Below, one piece after another: positions 1 through 8,033 of a stretch of DNA of 22,529 nt (its first letter is position 1; each line of letters starts with the position of its first letter). The DNA lies in NCBI GenBank assembly GCA_031419715.1, contig JANOLJ010000174.1:1-22529 (forward strand), read 5' to 3'. The notes beneath the pieces are model-generated. The model saw only the letters and a list, made by a program, of their open reading frames with translations. It was not told where the DNA came from and did no database searches. The translations under genes were made by a program, and so were the position numbers. This DNA comes from JAEMQF01 sp031419715 (GTDB lineage Bacteria; Pseudomonadota; Gammaproteobacteria; Burkholderiales; Burkholderiaceae_C).

Positions 1-2
1 TC

Positions 3-1121
3 GACGAGCGCGGCCCGGTCGACCGCACGCTGACCGCATCGATCCACCGCAAGGCGCCGAGCTACGACGAGCTGAGCCCCTCGCAAGAGCTGCTGGAAAC
101 CGGCATCAAGGTGATCGACTTGATCTGCCCATTCGCCAAAGGCGGCAAGGTCGGCCTGTTCGGCGGCGCCGGCGTGGGCAAGACGGTGAACATGATGGAG
201 CTCATCAACAACATCGCTAAGGCGCACTCCGGCCTGTCGGTGTTTGCCGGCGTAGGCGAGCGCACGCGTGAGGGCAACGACTTCTATCACGAGATGGCAG
301 ACTCCAAGGTCGTCGATCTGGAGAACCTACCGGCATCGAAAGTGGCCATGGTCTACGGTCAGATGAATGAGCCACCGGGCAACCGTTTGCGCGTCGCGCT
401 GACCGGCCTGACGATTGCCGAGTCGTTTCGCGACGAAGGCCGCGACGTGCTGTTCTTCGTCGACAACATCTACCGCTTCACGCTCGCCGGAACCGAAGTG
501 TCGGCGCTGCTGGGGCGCATGCCTTCCGCGGTGGGCTATCAGCCCACACTCGCCGAAGAAATGGGCCGTCTGCAAGAGCGCATCACCAGCACCAAGGTCG
601 GGTCGATCACGTCGATCCAGGCGGTCTACGTGCCCGCTGACGACCTGACCGACCCGTCACCCGCGACCACGTTCGCCCACCTGGATGCCACCGTCGTGCT
701 GTCGCGCGACATCGCCTCGCTCGGTATCTATCCGGCGGTGGACCCGCTGGACTCCAACTCGCGCCAGGTGGACCCGAACGTCGTCGGCGAAGACCACTAC
801 TCGACAACGCGCGCCGTGCAAGGCACCTTGCAGCGCTACAAGGAACTGCGCGACATCATCGCGATTCTGGGCATGGACGAACTGAGCCCCGAAGACAAGT
901 TGGCGGTGGCGCGGGCGCGCAAGATCCAGCGGTTCCTGTCGCAGCCCTTCCACGTGGCCGAGGTGTTCACCGGAACACCGGGCAAGTATGTGCCGCTGAA
1001 GGAAACGATACGCGGCTTCAAGATGATCGTGGCTGGCGAGTGCGACCACCTGCCCGAGCAGGCGTTCTACATGGTCGGCACGATCGACGAAGCGTTCGAA
1101 AAAGCGAAGAAAATCCAATAG
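3..1121 (+). CDS. atpD: F1F0 ATP synthase subunit beta (3' part)
   Basis: Catalytic beta subunit of the F1 sector, which makes ATP from ADP and phosphate on the cytoplasmic face of the inner membrane. The reading frame is open from base 3, so the first roughly 95 residues lie outside the window and 372 residues are visible. The P-loop GGAGVGKT is encoded at about 162-185, and FVDNIYRFTLAGTEVSALLG and a DELSEED-type motif (here DELSPEDK, about 873-896) follow. The C-terminal run ARARKIQRFLSQPF is typical of the family. It ends with TAG at 1119-1121 and is followed 31 bases later by atpC on the same strand, the standard end of an atp operon. Identity is secure; only the truncation by the window edge is unusual. 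Confidence 0.98.
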   Translation, partial: DERGPVDRTLTASIHRKAPSYDELSPSQELLETGIKVIDLICPFAKGGKVGLFGGAGVGKTVNMMELINNIAKAHSGLSVFAGVGERTREGNDFYHEMADSKVVDLENLPASKVAMVYGQMNEPPGNRLRVALTGLTIAESFRDEGRDVLFFVDNIYRFTLAGTEVSALLGRMPSAVGYQPTLAEEMGRLQERITSTKVGSITSIQAVYVPADDLTDPSPATTFAHLDATVVLSRDIASLGIYPAVDPLDSNSRQVDPNVVGEDHYSTTRAVQGTLQRYKELRDIIAILGMDELSPEDKLAVARARKIQRFLSQPFHVAEVFTGTPGKYVPLKETIRGFKMIVAGECDHLPEQAFYMVGTIDEAFEKAKKIQ

Positions 1122-1152
1122 GCGTCGATCAGCACCAATCCGCGAGACCCTC

Positions 1153-1569
1153 ATGGCCACGATTCACGTCGACGTTGTCTCCGCCGAAGGCGGCATCTTT
1201 TCCGGCGAGGCAAAGTTCGTTGCGCTGCCCGGTGAAATGGGCGAGCTCGGTATCTACCCGCGCCACACGCCGCTCATCACCCGCATCAAGCCGGGTGCGG
1301 TACGCATCGTTCGCGCCGACAACGACGAAGAAGAATTTGTCTTCGTCGCCGGGGGCATTCTGGAGATTCAACCCCACACGGTGACGGTGCTGGCCGATAC
1401 CGCGATTCGCGGTCACGACCTCGACGAAGCGAAAGCCACGGAAGCCAAGACGCTCGCCGAAGAAGCGATGAAAAACGCCAAGAGCGACATCGACTTCGCC
1501 AAGGCTCAAAGCGAATTCGCCACCATGGCCGCGCAGATCGTCGCGCTGCGCAAGTTCCGCAAGAAGTAG
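1153..1569 (+). CDS. atpC: F1F0 ATP synthase subunit epsilon
   Basis: Central-stalk epsilon subunit, 138 residues, which couples rotation to catalysis and inhibits ATP hydrolysis. The start ATG at 1153 gives MATIHVDVVSAEGGIFSGEA, the usual opening of the N-terminal beta-sandwich. The motif ALPGEMGELGIYPRHTPLIT follows, and the C-terminal part (about residues 90-138) is a charged helical hairpin rich in Ala, Glu and Lys. The length matches the family. It lies directly after atpD and is the last gene of the operon: the next gene, on the opposite strand, converges on it with 47 bases between the stops. That gap holds only a GC-rich stretch without a T-run, so no clear terminator is seen. Confidence 0.97.
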   Translation: MATIHVDVVSAEGGIFSGEAKFVALPGEMGELGIYPRHTPLITRIKPGAVRIVRADNDEEEFVFVAGGILEIQPHTVTVLADTAIRGHDLDEAKATEAKTLAEEAMKNAKSDIDFAKAQSEFATMAAQIVALRKFRKK

Positions 1570-1616
1570 GCGCAGTCTCCCAGCGCCCCCGGCGCCTGCC
1601 GCCACGCGGTTCGCCC

Positions 1617-2612
1617 TCAACGCGCCATGTCGGCGCCCAGGCCCCACGCGATGAGGGAGAAGCTGAGGAATGCGAGCACCGTGCTGGCCATGATGATGCG
1701 CGTGACTCTCCCGTTGTCCGCGCCATATCGTTCCGCGAGGATTGACACATTGCTGGCGCTGGGCAACGCCGCGGTGAGCACGAGCACGAGCAGGCCGAAC
1801 GACGACACCGCGATGCCCAGGGCCGAGGCGATGACGCCAAAGCTCAAGATCAGCATCGGGTGCACCAGCAACTTGACCAAGGCCAGCGGCAAGTAACCCG
1901 ACAACGGCGTCGCGCCCTGGCTGTGCTGGCGTGCACGCCACAGCACGGCGCCGATCGTGAAGAGCGCGACCGGTGTTGCCGCGTCGGCCAGCATCTTGAT
2001 GATCTGCGCGATCGGCTCAGGCAAAGCCAGGTCAGCGGCTGCAAAAACAGCGCCCAGCGCAATCGCCCACGGTAGGGGATTGGACGCCGCGCCACGCAGC
2101 GCACGGCCCAGCGCCGCCAGCAGACTGTTGCTCTGCCGGCCTGCGGCGTTCGGTGCAATCTGCGCAATCGCCAGACACAAGGAACTGGTCAACACCAGGT
2201 CGACCAGGATCGCGCCGATCAGGGGGCCAGCTGCCGCTTCACCGAGCAAGCCCACGAGCAGCGGAACCCCCATGAAGCCGGCGTTCGGGAATGTCGCGAC
2301 AAGGGCGCCGAACGCAGCGTCCTTGAGACCGACGCCGGGCCCGCCGGGGTGGCGTTGCAGCGCCAGCGCGATGCTGCACAACACCATCAGCAAGGCACAG
2401 GCGGCGTAGATGAGCATCAGGCCGGGGTCGATCAATTGCGCCAGCGGCCGGCTCGCGCCGAAGCGGAACAACATGCAGGGCAGGGCAAAGAACAAGACAA
2501 ACGTGCTCAGGCCGGGTATCGCCGACTCGGGCATGACGTTGCGCGCGCACGCCAGATATCCCAGCATGACGACGGCGAAGAACGGGAACGTGACGGCGAA
2601 GATGGCGACCAT
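1617..2612 (-). CDS. AEC family transporter (auxin efflux carrier-like permease)
   Basis: Integral inner-membrane permease of the AEC family (PF03547), whose bacterial members export or exchange small organic acids; the substrate cannot be read from the sequence. About 331 residues, with around ten hydrophobic segments spread over the whole length. Family signatures visible are the N-terminal FPFFAVVMLGYLA, the mid-region FPNAGFMGVPLL and the C-terminal LPSASNVSILAERYGAD, which resemble the broken-helix regions of this fold. I chose ATG at 2612; a TTG at 2630 would add six residues (MRYCAD) that do not look like part of the family. It converges on atpC, and no operon partner is evident. Confidence 0.9.
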   Translation of the reverse strand: MVAIFAVTFPFFAVVMLGYLACARNVMPESAIPGLSTFVLFFALPCMLFRFGASRPLAQLIDPGLMLIYAACALLMVLCSIALALQRHPGGPGVGLKDAAFGALVATFPNAGFMGVPLLVGLLGEAAAGPLIGAILVDLVLTSSLCLAIAQIAPNAAGRQSNSLLAALGRALRGAASNPLPWAIALGAVFAAADLALPEPIAQIIKMLADAATPVALFTIGAVLWRARQHSQGATPLSGYLPLALVKLLVHPMLILSFGVIASALGIAVSSFGLLVLVLTAALPSASNVSILAERYGADNGRVTRIIMASTVLAFLSFSLIAWGLGADMAR

Positions 2613-2722
2613 GTCCGCGCAGTATCGCAAGCCTGCGGCTGCAACCAGGCGTGCGATATCAAGACCTGGCGCGGCAACCCTTCAAGGGCGTGAGCCGCCC
2701 CGGTCAGCCGACCGAGCGACCC

Positions 2723-3184
2723 TCAGATCGCCGAAGAGGTCGTCGTGCGAAACGGCGATTGGTTCGTGGCGCGACGGCGCCTGACCGCTGGGGCTGCGGG
2801 TGCCAGATGGCGGCTATTGCGTCGCTCCAGTCCGCCCGGCCCAGTGGGTGGCGGCACGGACGCGCGCGCGAACTGGCTGCGCCGGTCGTGGTTGACTTGC
2901 AGCATCGTGTCGAGTTGCAGCAGGCGCCTGCCAGCGACAACTTCACCGAATTCGGTGGACACCGCGTCAAATAGGCGCGGCCGCATGTGCCAGAAGTCGT
3001 TTGCGCCCTTTGCGGAGTCGATGCGCTCGGCGAGCAGCCGTGTGGCGTCGCCGCGAACGTCATCGAGGATGGTGTGACAAACACTGCGCAATTCGCGCAG
3101 GCGTTCCGGCGTGGTCGGCAGCACCGCGCGCGGGGGCTCTTGCAAGCCGGCGACCCAGTTGGCGATCGTCGCGATCAAGCGCAT
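2723..3184 (-). CDS. Hypothetical protein, small, with proline/arginine-rich C-terminal tail
   Basis: Not recognised as a named family. From ATG at 3184 it gives about 153 residues. Residues 1 to about 95 (start MRLIATIANWVAGLQEPP, then a charged helical stretch with LRELRSVCHTILDDVRGDA and NDFWHMRPRLFDAVSTEFGE) look like a real, mostly helical, soluble protein. The last 55 residues are Arg/Pro/Ala-rich and of low complexity, so the true end could be different, for example if there is a frameshift after the LDTMLQ segment. An upstream in-frame GTG/TTG-type start near 3277 would add 31 unconvincing residues. No Shine-Dalgarno sequence is clear. It is read toward the AEC permease gene, 110 bases away, and is divergent from rep. 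Confidence 0.5.
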   Translation of the reverse strand: MRLIATIANWVAGLQEPPRAVLPTTPERLRELRSVCHTILDDVRGDATRLLAERIDSAKGANDFWHMRPRLFDAVSTEFGEVVAGRRLLQLDTMLQVNHDRRSQFARASVPPPTGPGGLERRNSRHLAPAAPAVRRRRATNQSPFRTTTSSAI

Positions 3185-3410
3185 GGTGGCGTGAATCGTG
3201 AAACGTCTGTGGTGGCCGGCACTTTGCGTGGGTCGCCAATTCCTTGAATCACATCGACTCCCTGTCGTTACTTGCATTCAGTGTGCGGGGCACCCTGTTC
3301 TATCGGCAAGGCGACTCGTCAGGTCAATGTCGGCGCACGCGCACAAATTCACGTGGCCTCGCGAGTAACGGTTTGCGTCGTCTTATCCATGCAGCATCGA
3401 AGGCCTCGCT

Positions 3411-5531
3411 ATGATTCGCTCCCTTTCAGCGAACGCTCGCGCGCGATGCGCGGGCTGCGGGCCTTTGCCTCCCCTTGCCACTCCACTCAACACCGCGCAA
3501 ATGCAAGCGGTGCACCACCTCGACGGCCCGTGCCTGGTATTGGCCGGCGCGGGCTCGGGAAAAACGCGCGTCGTCACGCACAAGATCGCGCGCCTGCTGC
3601 AGGCCGGTTACGCGCCGTCGCAAATCGCGGCGATCACCTTCACCAACAAGGCGGCGCAGGAAATGCGCGAACGCGCGAAGGAGTTGGTCGGGCCGCGCGC
3701 GGCCAAGCCGCTGGTCATCAGCACGTTTCACGCCCTCGGCGTGCGCCTGCTGCGCGCCGAGGGCGAGCACCTGGGTCTGAAGCCTCGATTCAGCATACTC
3801 GACAGTGACGACGTCTTGGGTCTGCTGCGTGACGCAGGGGGTACGACCGATAACGCCCTGGCGCGCCGCTGGCAGTGGGCGATCAGCGCATGGAAGAACC
3901 AGGGTCTGGATTCCACCGCGGCCGAAGCGGCCGTAGGAAACGACGACGAACGGATCGCGGCGCGCGTGATGCAACGTTACGAAGAGCGTCTGAACGCGTA
4001 TCAGGCGGTGGACTTCGACGATCTGATCCTGCTGCCGAACAAACTGCTTCAGCGCAATGCGCAGGTCCGCGAGCGCTGGCAGGACACGCTGCGCTACGTG
4101 CTCGTTGACGAAGTGCAGGACACGAACACGATCCAGTACGAGCTGCTGAAGTCGCTGGTCGGCGAGCGCGCCATGTTCACCGCCGTGGGCGACGACGACC
4201 AGGGCATCTACGGCTGGCGCGGCGCGTCGGTCGAGAACCTGAAGCAGCTCAGCGTGGACTTTCCGCGGCTTCGGGTCATCACGCTCGAGCAGAACTACCG
4301 TTCCACGGGAAGCATCTTGCGCGCCGCGAATGCGGTGATCGCGAACAACCCCAAGCTGTTCGAGAAGAAGCTCTGGAGCGAACTCGGCGACGGCGAGCCG
4401 GTCCTGGTGCTCGAATCCGACAGCGAAGAGCATGAGGCCGAACGCGCCGTAGCGCGCATCCAGGCCTTGCGCGGCCAGGGCGGCGAAGTGCAGTTCAAAG
4501 ACTTTGCCGTGCTCTACCGCGCGAACCACCTCGCCAAGGTGTTCGAGAAAGCCCTGCGCCGCGCGAGCATTCCCTACAAGGTTTCGGGTGGGCAGAGTTT
4601 TTTTGACCGAGCCGAGATTCGCGATCTGTGCGCTTGGCTGCGCCTGATCGTGAACAACGACGACGACCCGGCCTTCCTGCGCGCCATCACGAGCCCGAAG
4701 CGCGGCATCGGCCACCAAACGCTCACCAGCCTGGGCGAGTTCGCGTCGCGCTGGAAGAGCAGCATGTTCGAGGCCCTGTTCGTGCAGAGCCTGGGCACCG
4801 CGTTGAGTGCGCGCAGCGTGGCGTCGCTGCATGAGTTCGGGCGCTTCGTGAACGACCTGGAGTTTCGCGCCCGCCACACGCAAGGCGCCGAAGAGGCGAA
4901 GCCGTTGCTGCTCGGCTGGCTGAAAGACATCGCGTACGAACAGCATCTGCGTGACACGGCGCAGAGCGAAGCCCTGGCGACGAGCCGCTGGGCAAACGTG
5001 CTCGACTTCGTCGACTGGATCGCCAAACGCTGTGGCGGCGAGATCGAGAACGACGGCGGTGCGTCGCTGACGAGTGAGAAACACAGCGTGCTCGATGTGG
5101 CGCAGAGCATTTCCGTGATCATCAGCCTGGCAGAACGCAAGGACGAACAAAACGTCGTCACGCTGTCCACGCTGCACGCGGCCAAGGGCCTGGAGTGGCC
5201 GCATGTAATGCTGGCCGGTGTCAACGAGGGTCTGCTGCCGTTTCTGTCAGACGACGACGAGATGACCGCGCAGCGCCTCGAAGAAGAGCGCCGCCTGATG
5301 TACGTGGGCATCACGCGGGCGCGCCACACGCTGGCGGTGAGCACGTTGCGGCGGCGCAAACGCGGCCGCAACACGGTCGCCGCAGTGCCCAGCCGTTTCA
5401 TCGCCGAGATGAAGTTGAACGAGGCCGGCGCCAAGGTGGACCCGCGCGACAAGCTCAAGGCGCTGCGCGCGGCCGCGGCCCAACGCGCTGACGACGCGGC
5501 TGTTCTGTTGGCGAGCACGCCACGCGCCTGA
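3411..5531 (+). CDS. rep: ATP-dependent DNA helicase Rep (UvrD/PcrA superfamily 1A)
   Basis: A 3'-5' SF1 DNA helicase that removes proteins ahead of the replication fork. It is 706 residues and collinear with E. coli Rep by recall. Motifs in order: Q-motif LNTAQMQAV (about residue 26), Walker A GAGSGKT (46-52), motif Ia FTNKAAQEM, motif II DEVQDTN (D233-E234), motif III GDDDQGIYGWRGA, motif IV LEQNYRST, motif V LSTLHAAKGLEW and motif VI EERRLMYVGITRAR. ATG 3411 leaves about 25 residues (with CAGC and proline-rich sequence) before the usual start, so a later start is possible; no strong ribosome binding site decides it. Motif II has Val where Rep/UvrD proteins usually have Tyr or Phe. It converges on the response regulator gene, 49 bases away. 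Confidence 0.95.
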   Translation: MIRSLSANARARCAGCGPLPPLATPLNTAQMQAVHHLDGPCLVLAGAGSGKTRVVTHKIARLLQAGYAPSQIAAITFTNKAAQEMRERAKELVGPRAAKPLVISTFHALGVRLLRAEGEHLGLKPRFSILDSDDVLGLLRDAGGTTDNALARRWQWAISAWKNQGLDSTAAEAAVGNDDERIAARVMQRYEERLNAYQAVDFDDLILLPNKLLQRNAQVRERWQDTLRYVLVDEVQDTNTIQYELLKSLVGERAMFTAVGDDDQGIYGWRGASVENLKQLSVDFPRLRVITLEQNYRSTGSILRAANAVIANNPKLFEKKLWSELGDGEPVLVLESDSEEHEAERAVARIQALRGQGGEVQFKDFAVLYRANHLAKVFEKALRRASIPYKVSGGQSFFDRAEIRDLCAWLRLIVNNDDDPAFLRAITSPKRGIGHQTLTSLGEFASRWKSSMFEALFVQSLGTALSARSVASLHEFGRFVNDLEFRARHTQGAEEAKPLLLGWLKDIAYEQHLRDTAQSEALATSRWANVLDFVDWIAKRCGGEIENDGGASLTSEKHSVLDVAQSISVIISLAERKDEQNVVTLSTLHAAKGLEWPHVMLAGVNEGLLPFLSDDDEMTAQRLEEERRLMYVGITRARHTLAVSTLRRRKRGRNTVAAVPSRFIAEMKLNEAGAKVDPRDKLKALRAAAAQRADDAAVLLASTPRA

Positions 5532-5580
5532 CGCGCCCCGCCAGGCGGTGGGCTCGTCGCGCCCGGCCAACCGCCACGCG

Positions 5581-6423
5581 CTACATGCCCTTGAACAAAG
5601 CGCTGAAGCTGCGGCTGACCTCAAGCTTTTGCGGGTGGCCTTTCACGCTCACCAACTGCCTGCCGCGGGCGTCGCGGCTGATGCCGGAAATCGCGTGCGT
5701 ATTCACGAGTGTCGAGCGGTGGATTTGCCAGAACAGGTTCGCGTCGAGTTCGTCCACCAGCTCCTTGATCGGCTTGCGGATCAGCGCCTCAAGCGTCGCG
5801 GTCTGCACGCGCGTGTACTTCTCGTCGGAGATGAAGAACAGCACGTCTTGCACTGGAATCATCTGGATCGTGGAGCCGACCGTGGCCTGTATCCAGCGCA
5901 GGTGCGCAGCCGCGTTCGGATTGAGTTGCGCGCTCAGGTTCTGCAGCAGCTTCTGCATGCTGACGCCAAGGGCGGGGGAAGCACCGTTGTTCGCGTCGGC
6001 ATCCGAGCCATGCGCACGCCGCGCGAGGCGCGTCTTGATGCGCTCCACGGTGAGCGCCAGGCGCTCGCGCTGCGCCGGCTTGAGTACATAGTCGACCACG
6101 CCTTGCTCGAAGGCTTGCACGGCGTACTCATCGTAGGCGGTGATGAAGACGATTTCGCAGCCCACCCAAGCGTCGGTGCATTCGTCGTCGGTGGGCAACT
6201 GCGCAATGGCGCGCGCGGCCTCGACGCCCGTCATGCCGGGCATGCGGATGTCGAGGAACACCAGATCGGGATGCAGCGTCTCGGTGAGCTGCAGCGCCTC
6301 GGCACCGTTCTTCGCCTCGGCAATGATCTCCAGCTCCGGCCAGACTTCGCCAAGCCGGGCGCGCAATTGCTCGCGCATCAGGCGCTCGTCGTCGGCGATC
6401 ACGCAACGCACCGGCGTATTCAT
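5581..6423 (-). CDS. LytTR-family response regulator (LytR/AlgR-like)
   Basis: Cytoplasmic two-component response regulator of 280 residues. The receiver domain (about 1-125) has the acidic pair D11-D12, phosphoacceptor D58 in LVFLDIRMPGMTG, T95 in FITAYDEY and K115 in YVLKPAQ. A linker rich in Ala, Asp and Asn follows. The C-terminal LytTR DNA-binding domain (about 175-280) has VLFFISDEKYTRVQT and the typical FWQIHRSTLVN. The start ATG at 6423 overlaps the stop of the upstream kinase gene in an ATGA junction, indicating translational coupling. Upstream in-frame sequence is only a shadow of the kinase. A polar insertion (about residues 77-90, with two Cys) lies between receiver strands 3 and 4. 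The target promoters are unknown. Confidence 0.93.
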   Translation of the reverse strand: MNTPVRCVIADDERLMREQLRARLGEVWPELEIIAEAKNGAEALQLTETLHPDLVFLDIRMPGMTGVEAARAIAQLPTDDECTDAWVGCEIVFITAYDEYAVQAFEQGVVDYVLKPAQRERLALTVERIKTRLARRAHGSDADANNGASPALGVSMQKLLQNLSAQLNPNAAAHLRWIQATVGSTIQMIPVQDVLFFISDEKYTRVQTATLEALIRKPIKELVDELDANLFWQIHRSTLVNTHAISGISRDARGRQLVSVKGHPQKLEVSRSFSALFKGM

Positions 6424-7871
6424 CGTGGCATCGTAGCCGCTTGAGGCGCAACGTCTTCGCGCGGTCGTGCCATCGCGGCATACGGAATCGTCAGCGTCAC
6501 GACCGTGCCCCGCGGCGCGTTCACCGCGATGTCCAGGCGCCCGGCGGGGCCGTAGAGCAATTCGAGTCGCTCGCGGATGTTCGTCAAGCCCAGGCCGGTG
6601 CCACTCGTCGTACGATTGTTCTGATCGAAGCCGACGCCGGTGTCGGCGACCGAAACACACAGCATGCCGTCGTGGATTTCCGCGCGCACTTGCAAGGTTG
6701 CCGGCTCGCTGCTCGGCTCCAGGCCGTGCTTGATGGCGTTCTCCACGACCGACTGCAACATCATCGGCGGGAACGCGGCCGAGCGCAGGCCCGCGGGAAC
6801 GTCGATCTTCACGCTCAGGCGCTCTTCCATGCGCACTTTCAGAATCTCCAGGTAGGCGGTGATCAGGTCTGCCTCGCGGCCGAGCGTTGTCGTGTTTTCG
6901 CGCATCTTGTGCAGCGTCGCGCGCAGGTAGGTGATCAGGTTCTTCTGCATCACCGAGGCGCGCGGCGGGTCGGTCTCGATCAAGTGGTCGATCGACGCCA
7001 GCGTATTGAACAGGAAGTGCGGCTCAACCTGGGCTTGCAACGCCGCCATTCGTGCCTCCGCCACTTGGCGTTTCAGCGATTCCGACTCCGCTGTTTCGGT
7101 GGCCTGCGCCGCTTTCACCTCGGCCTGGATGCGGCCCTTGTAAGTGATCTTGACCATGATCGAGGCGACGATCCACAGCATCGCCAGATTCGGCAGGAAG
7201 TCCCCCAGCCGAACCTTGTGCACGCGCGGGCGCTTCACCGCCACGTTGCCCGTTTCAGCGTGCGCCTCGGCATCGGCGCGCGCCGCTTCAGCCGCATCTT
7301 GCGCTTCTTGCCGGGCTTCTTCGATCGCGGCGTCGATTTCGCGGCGCGCTTCGTCGATCGCCTGTTGCACCGCGTCGGCGGCGGGCCCGGGCGGCAACTT
7401 GATCTGAATGGAAGCCAGCACCGCCGACGCGGCTGACGCCGCTTCCTGCACGCGCTGCGCGGCTGCGGATGCCGCCGATGCCGCCGATGCGGCAGCCTCA
7501 GGCGCCTGCACGCCCGCCGTCTTGGCGCGGCCCTGGGTGATGCGCACGCCGTCCCGGCCGATGCTGATGTCGACGTCGACATCGCCACCGGTTTTCGATT
7601 TCGCGCCTTCGATGCGAATCGCCGGCCCGGCTCCGGCTTTCGGCCCGGGCTTGCTTGGTGCGGGTGACTCCGTGACTGTCTGGCTGATTGTCCAGGTGAA
7701 CGGTGGCAGCTCGCTAAGGATGGCGCTGACGATCAACAGCAGGATCGCCAGCACGAAAAAGCGCTTCCAACTGATGCCGACGAGCCAGTTCGCGTAAGTG
7801 CGAAAGCCCCGCCCGAGCGCGGCCATCAGTGCATTCCAGCGGGGCCGAACGGTGGTGGCGAGGGTGGACAT
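6420..7871 (-). CDS. Sensor histidine kinase, LytS/YehU-type (His_kinase PF06580)
   Basis: Membrane histidine kinase of 483 residues and likely partner of the LytTR regulator it overlaps by 4 bases. Membrane helix 1 is at about 37-55 and helix 2 at about 226-243. Between them lie about 165 residues, presumably periplasmic: a Pro/Lys-rich piece, a short Asp/Val beta-like segment (VDVDISIGRDGVRIT) and a long Ala-rich region with heptad-like charge (about 124-206). After helix 2 comes a coiled coil, the phosphoacceptor H285 in EPHFLFNTL, the N box VVENAIKHG (375-383), G1 DTGVGF (410-415) and G2 GTGLGL (424-429). All catalytic motifs are intact. The sensor segment resembles no named sensor domain I know, so the signal cannot be assigned. 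Confidence 0.93.
   Translation of the reverse strand: MSTLATTVRPRWNALMAALGRGFRTYANWLVGISWKRFFVLAILLLIVSAILSELPPFTWTISQTVTESPAPSKPGPKAGAGPAIRIEGAKSKTGGDVDVDISIGRDGVRITQGRAKTAGVQAPEAAASAASAASAAAQRVQEAASAASAVLASIQIKLPPGPAADAVQQAIDEARREIDAAIEEARQEAQDAAEAARADAEAHAETGNVAVKRPRVHKVRLGDFLPNLAMLWIVASIMVKITYKGRIQAEVKAAQATETAESESLKRQVAEARMAALQAQVEPHFLFNTLASIDHLIETDPPRASVMQKNLITYLRATLHKMRENTTTLGREADLITAYLEILKVRMEERLSVKIDVPAGLRSAAFPPMMLQSVVENAIKHGLEPSSEPATLQVRAEIHDGMLCVSVADTGVGFDQNNRTTSGTGLGLTNIRERLELLYGPAGRLDIAVNAPRGTVVTLTIPYAAMARPREDVAPQAATMPR
7257..7496 (-). repeat. Alanine-rich, heptad-like coding repeat in the kinase sensor region
   Basis: Encodes about residues 126-205 of the histidine kinase. On the minus strand it contains repeated Ala-Ala-Ser and Ala-Ala-Glu type codons, including several copies of a 9-base unit encoding Ala-Ser-Ala, and then DEARREIDAAIEEARQEA. 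Such DNA is prone to length change by slippage. The protein segment should form a long helix or coiled coil between the two membrane helices. Confidence 0.6.
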
Positions 7872-7932
7872 GGTGAAACGGCGCGAGTCGCGGAGGCAAT
7901 GAGCGCAATGTAATGTTTCGACGTGCGCGCGG

Positions 7933-7949
7933 GCGTCGCGTTGCGACGC
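7933..7949. other. Perfect GC-rich hairpin, 7-bp stem, 3-base loop
   Basis: GCGTCGC, GTT, GCGACGC. It lies in the 162-base gap between viaA (stop at 8034) and the kinase gene (start 7871), both on minus. No T-run follows on the minus strand, so it is not a classical Rho-independent terminator, though it could slow polymerase or protect an mRNA end. Confidence 0.6.
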
Positions 7950-7959
7950 TCTGCGCCCC

Positions 7960-7976
7960 CGCAGGCACAGCCTGCG
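7960..7976. other. Second perfect GC-rich hairpin, 7-bp stem, 3-base loop
   Basis: CGCAGGC, ACA, GCCTGCG. It is 10 bases from the hairpin at 7933-7949, of the same size but unrelated arm sequence. The pair sits at the likely 3' end of the ravA-viaA transcript (minus strand). Confidence 0.6.
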
Positions 7977-8033
7977 CGAACGAGCGATGAATCGGCCCGC
8001 GCCGCGCCGCCGCCCATCCGGGGGCCGCCCGGT

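Noticed and set aside
3426..5204. Long minus-strand open frame (about 590 codons) opposite rep
   Set aside because: It lies antisense to a complete helicase with all motifs, and its His/Arg/Val-rich composition is typical of GC-rich shadow frames.
5544..5575. Possible bidirectional terminator between rep and the response regulator (GGCGGT with ACCGCC)
   Set aside because: There are only 6 bp with a 20-base loop and no T-run on either side; chance is likely in such GC-rich DNA.
6424..6660. Upstream extension of the LytTR regulator frame
   Set aside because: It lies inside the kinase gene; the ATGA overlap at 6420-6423 gives the natural start.
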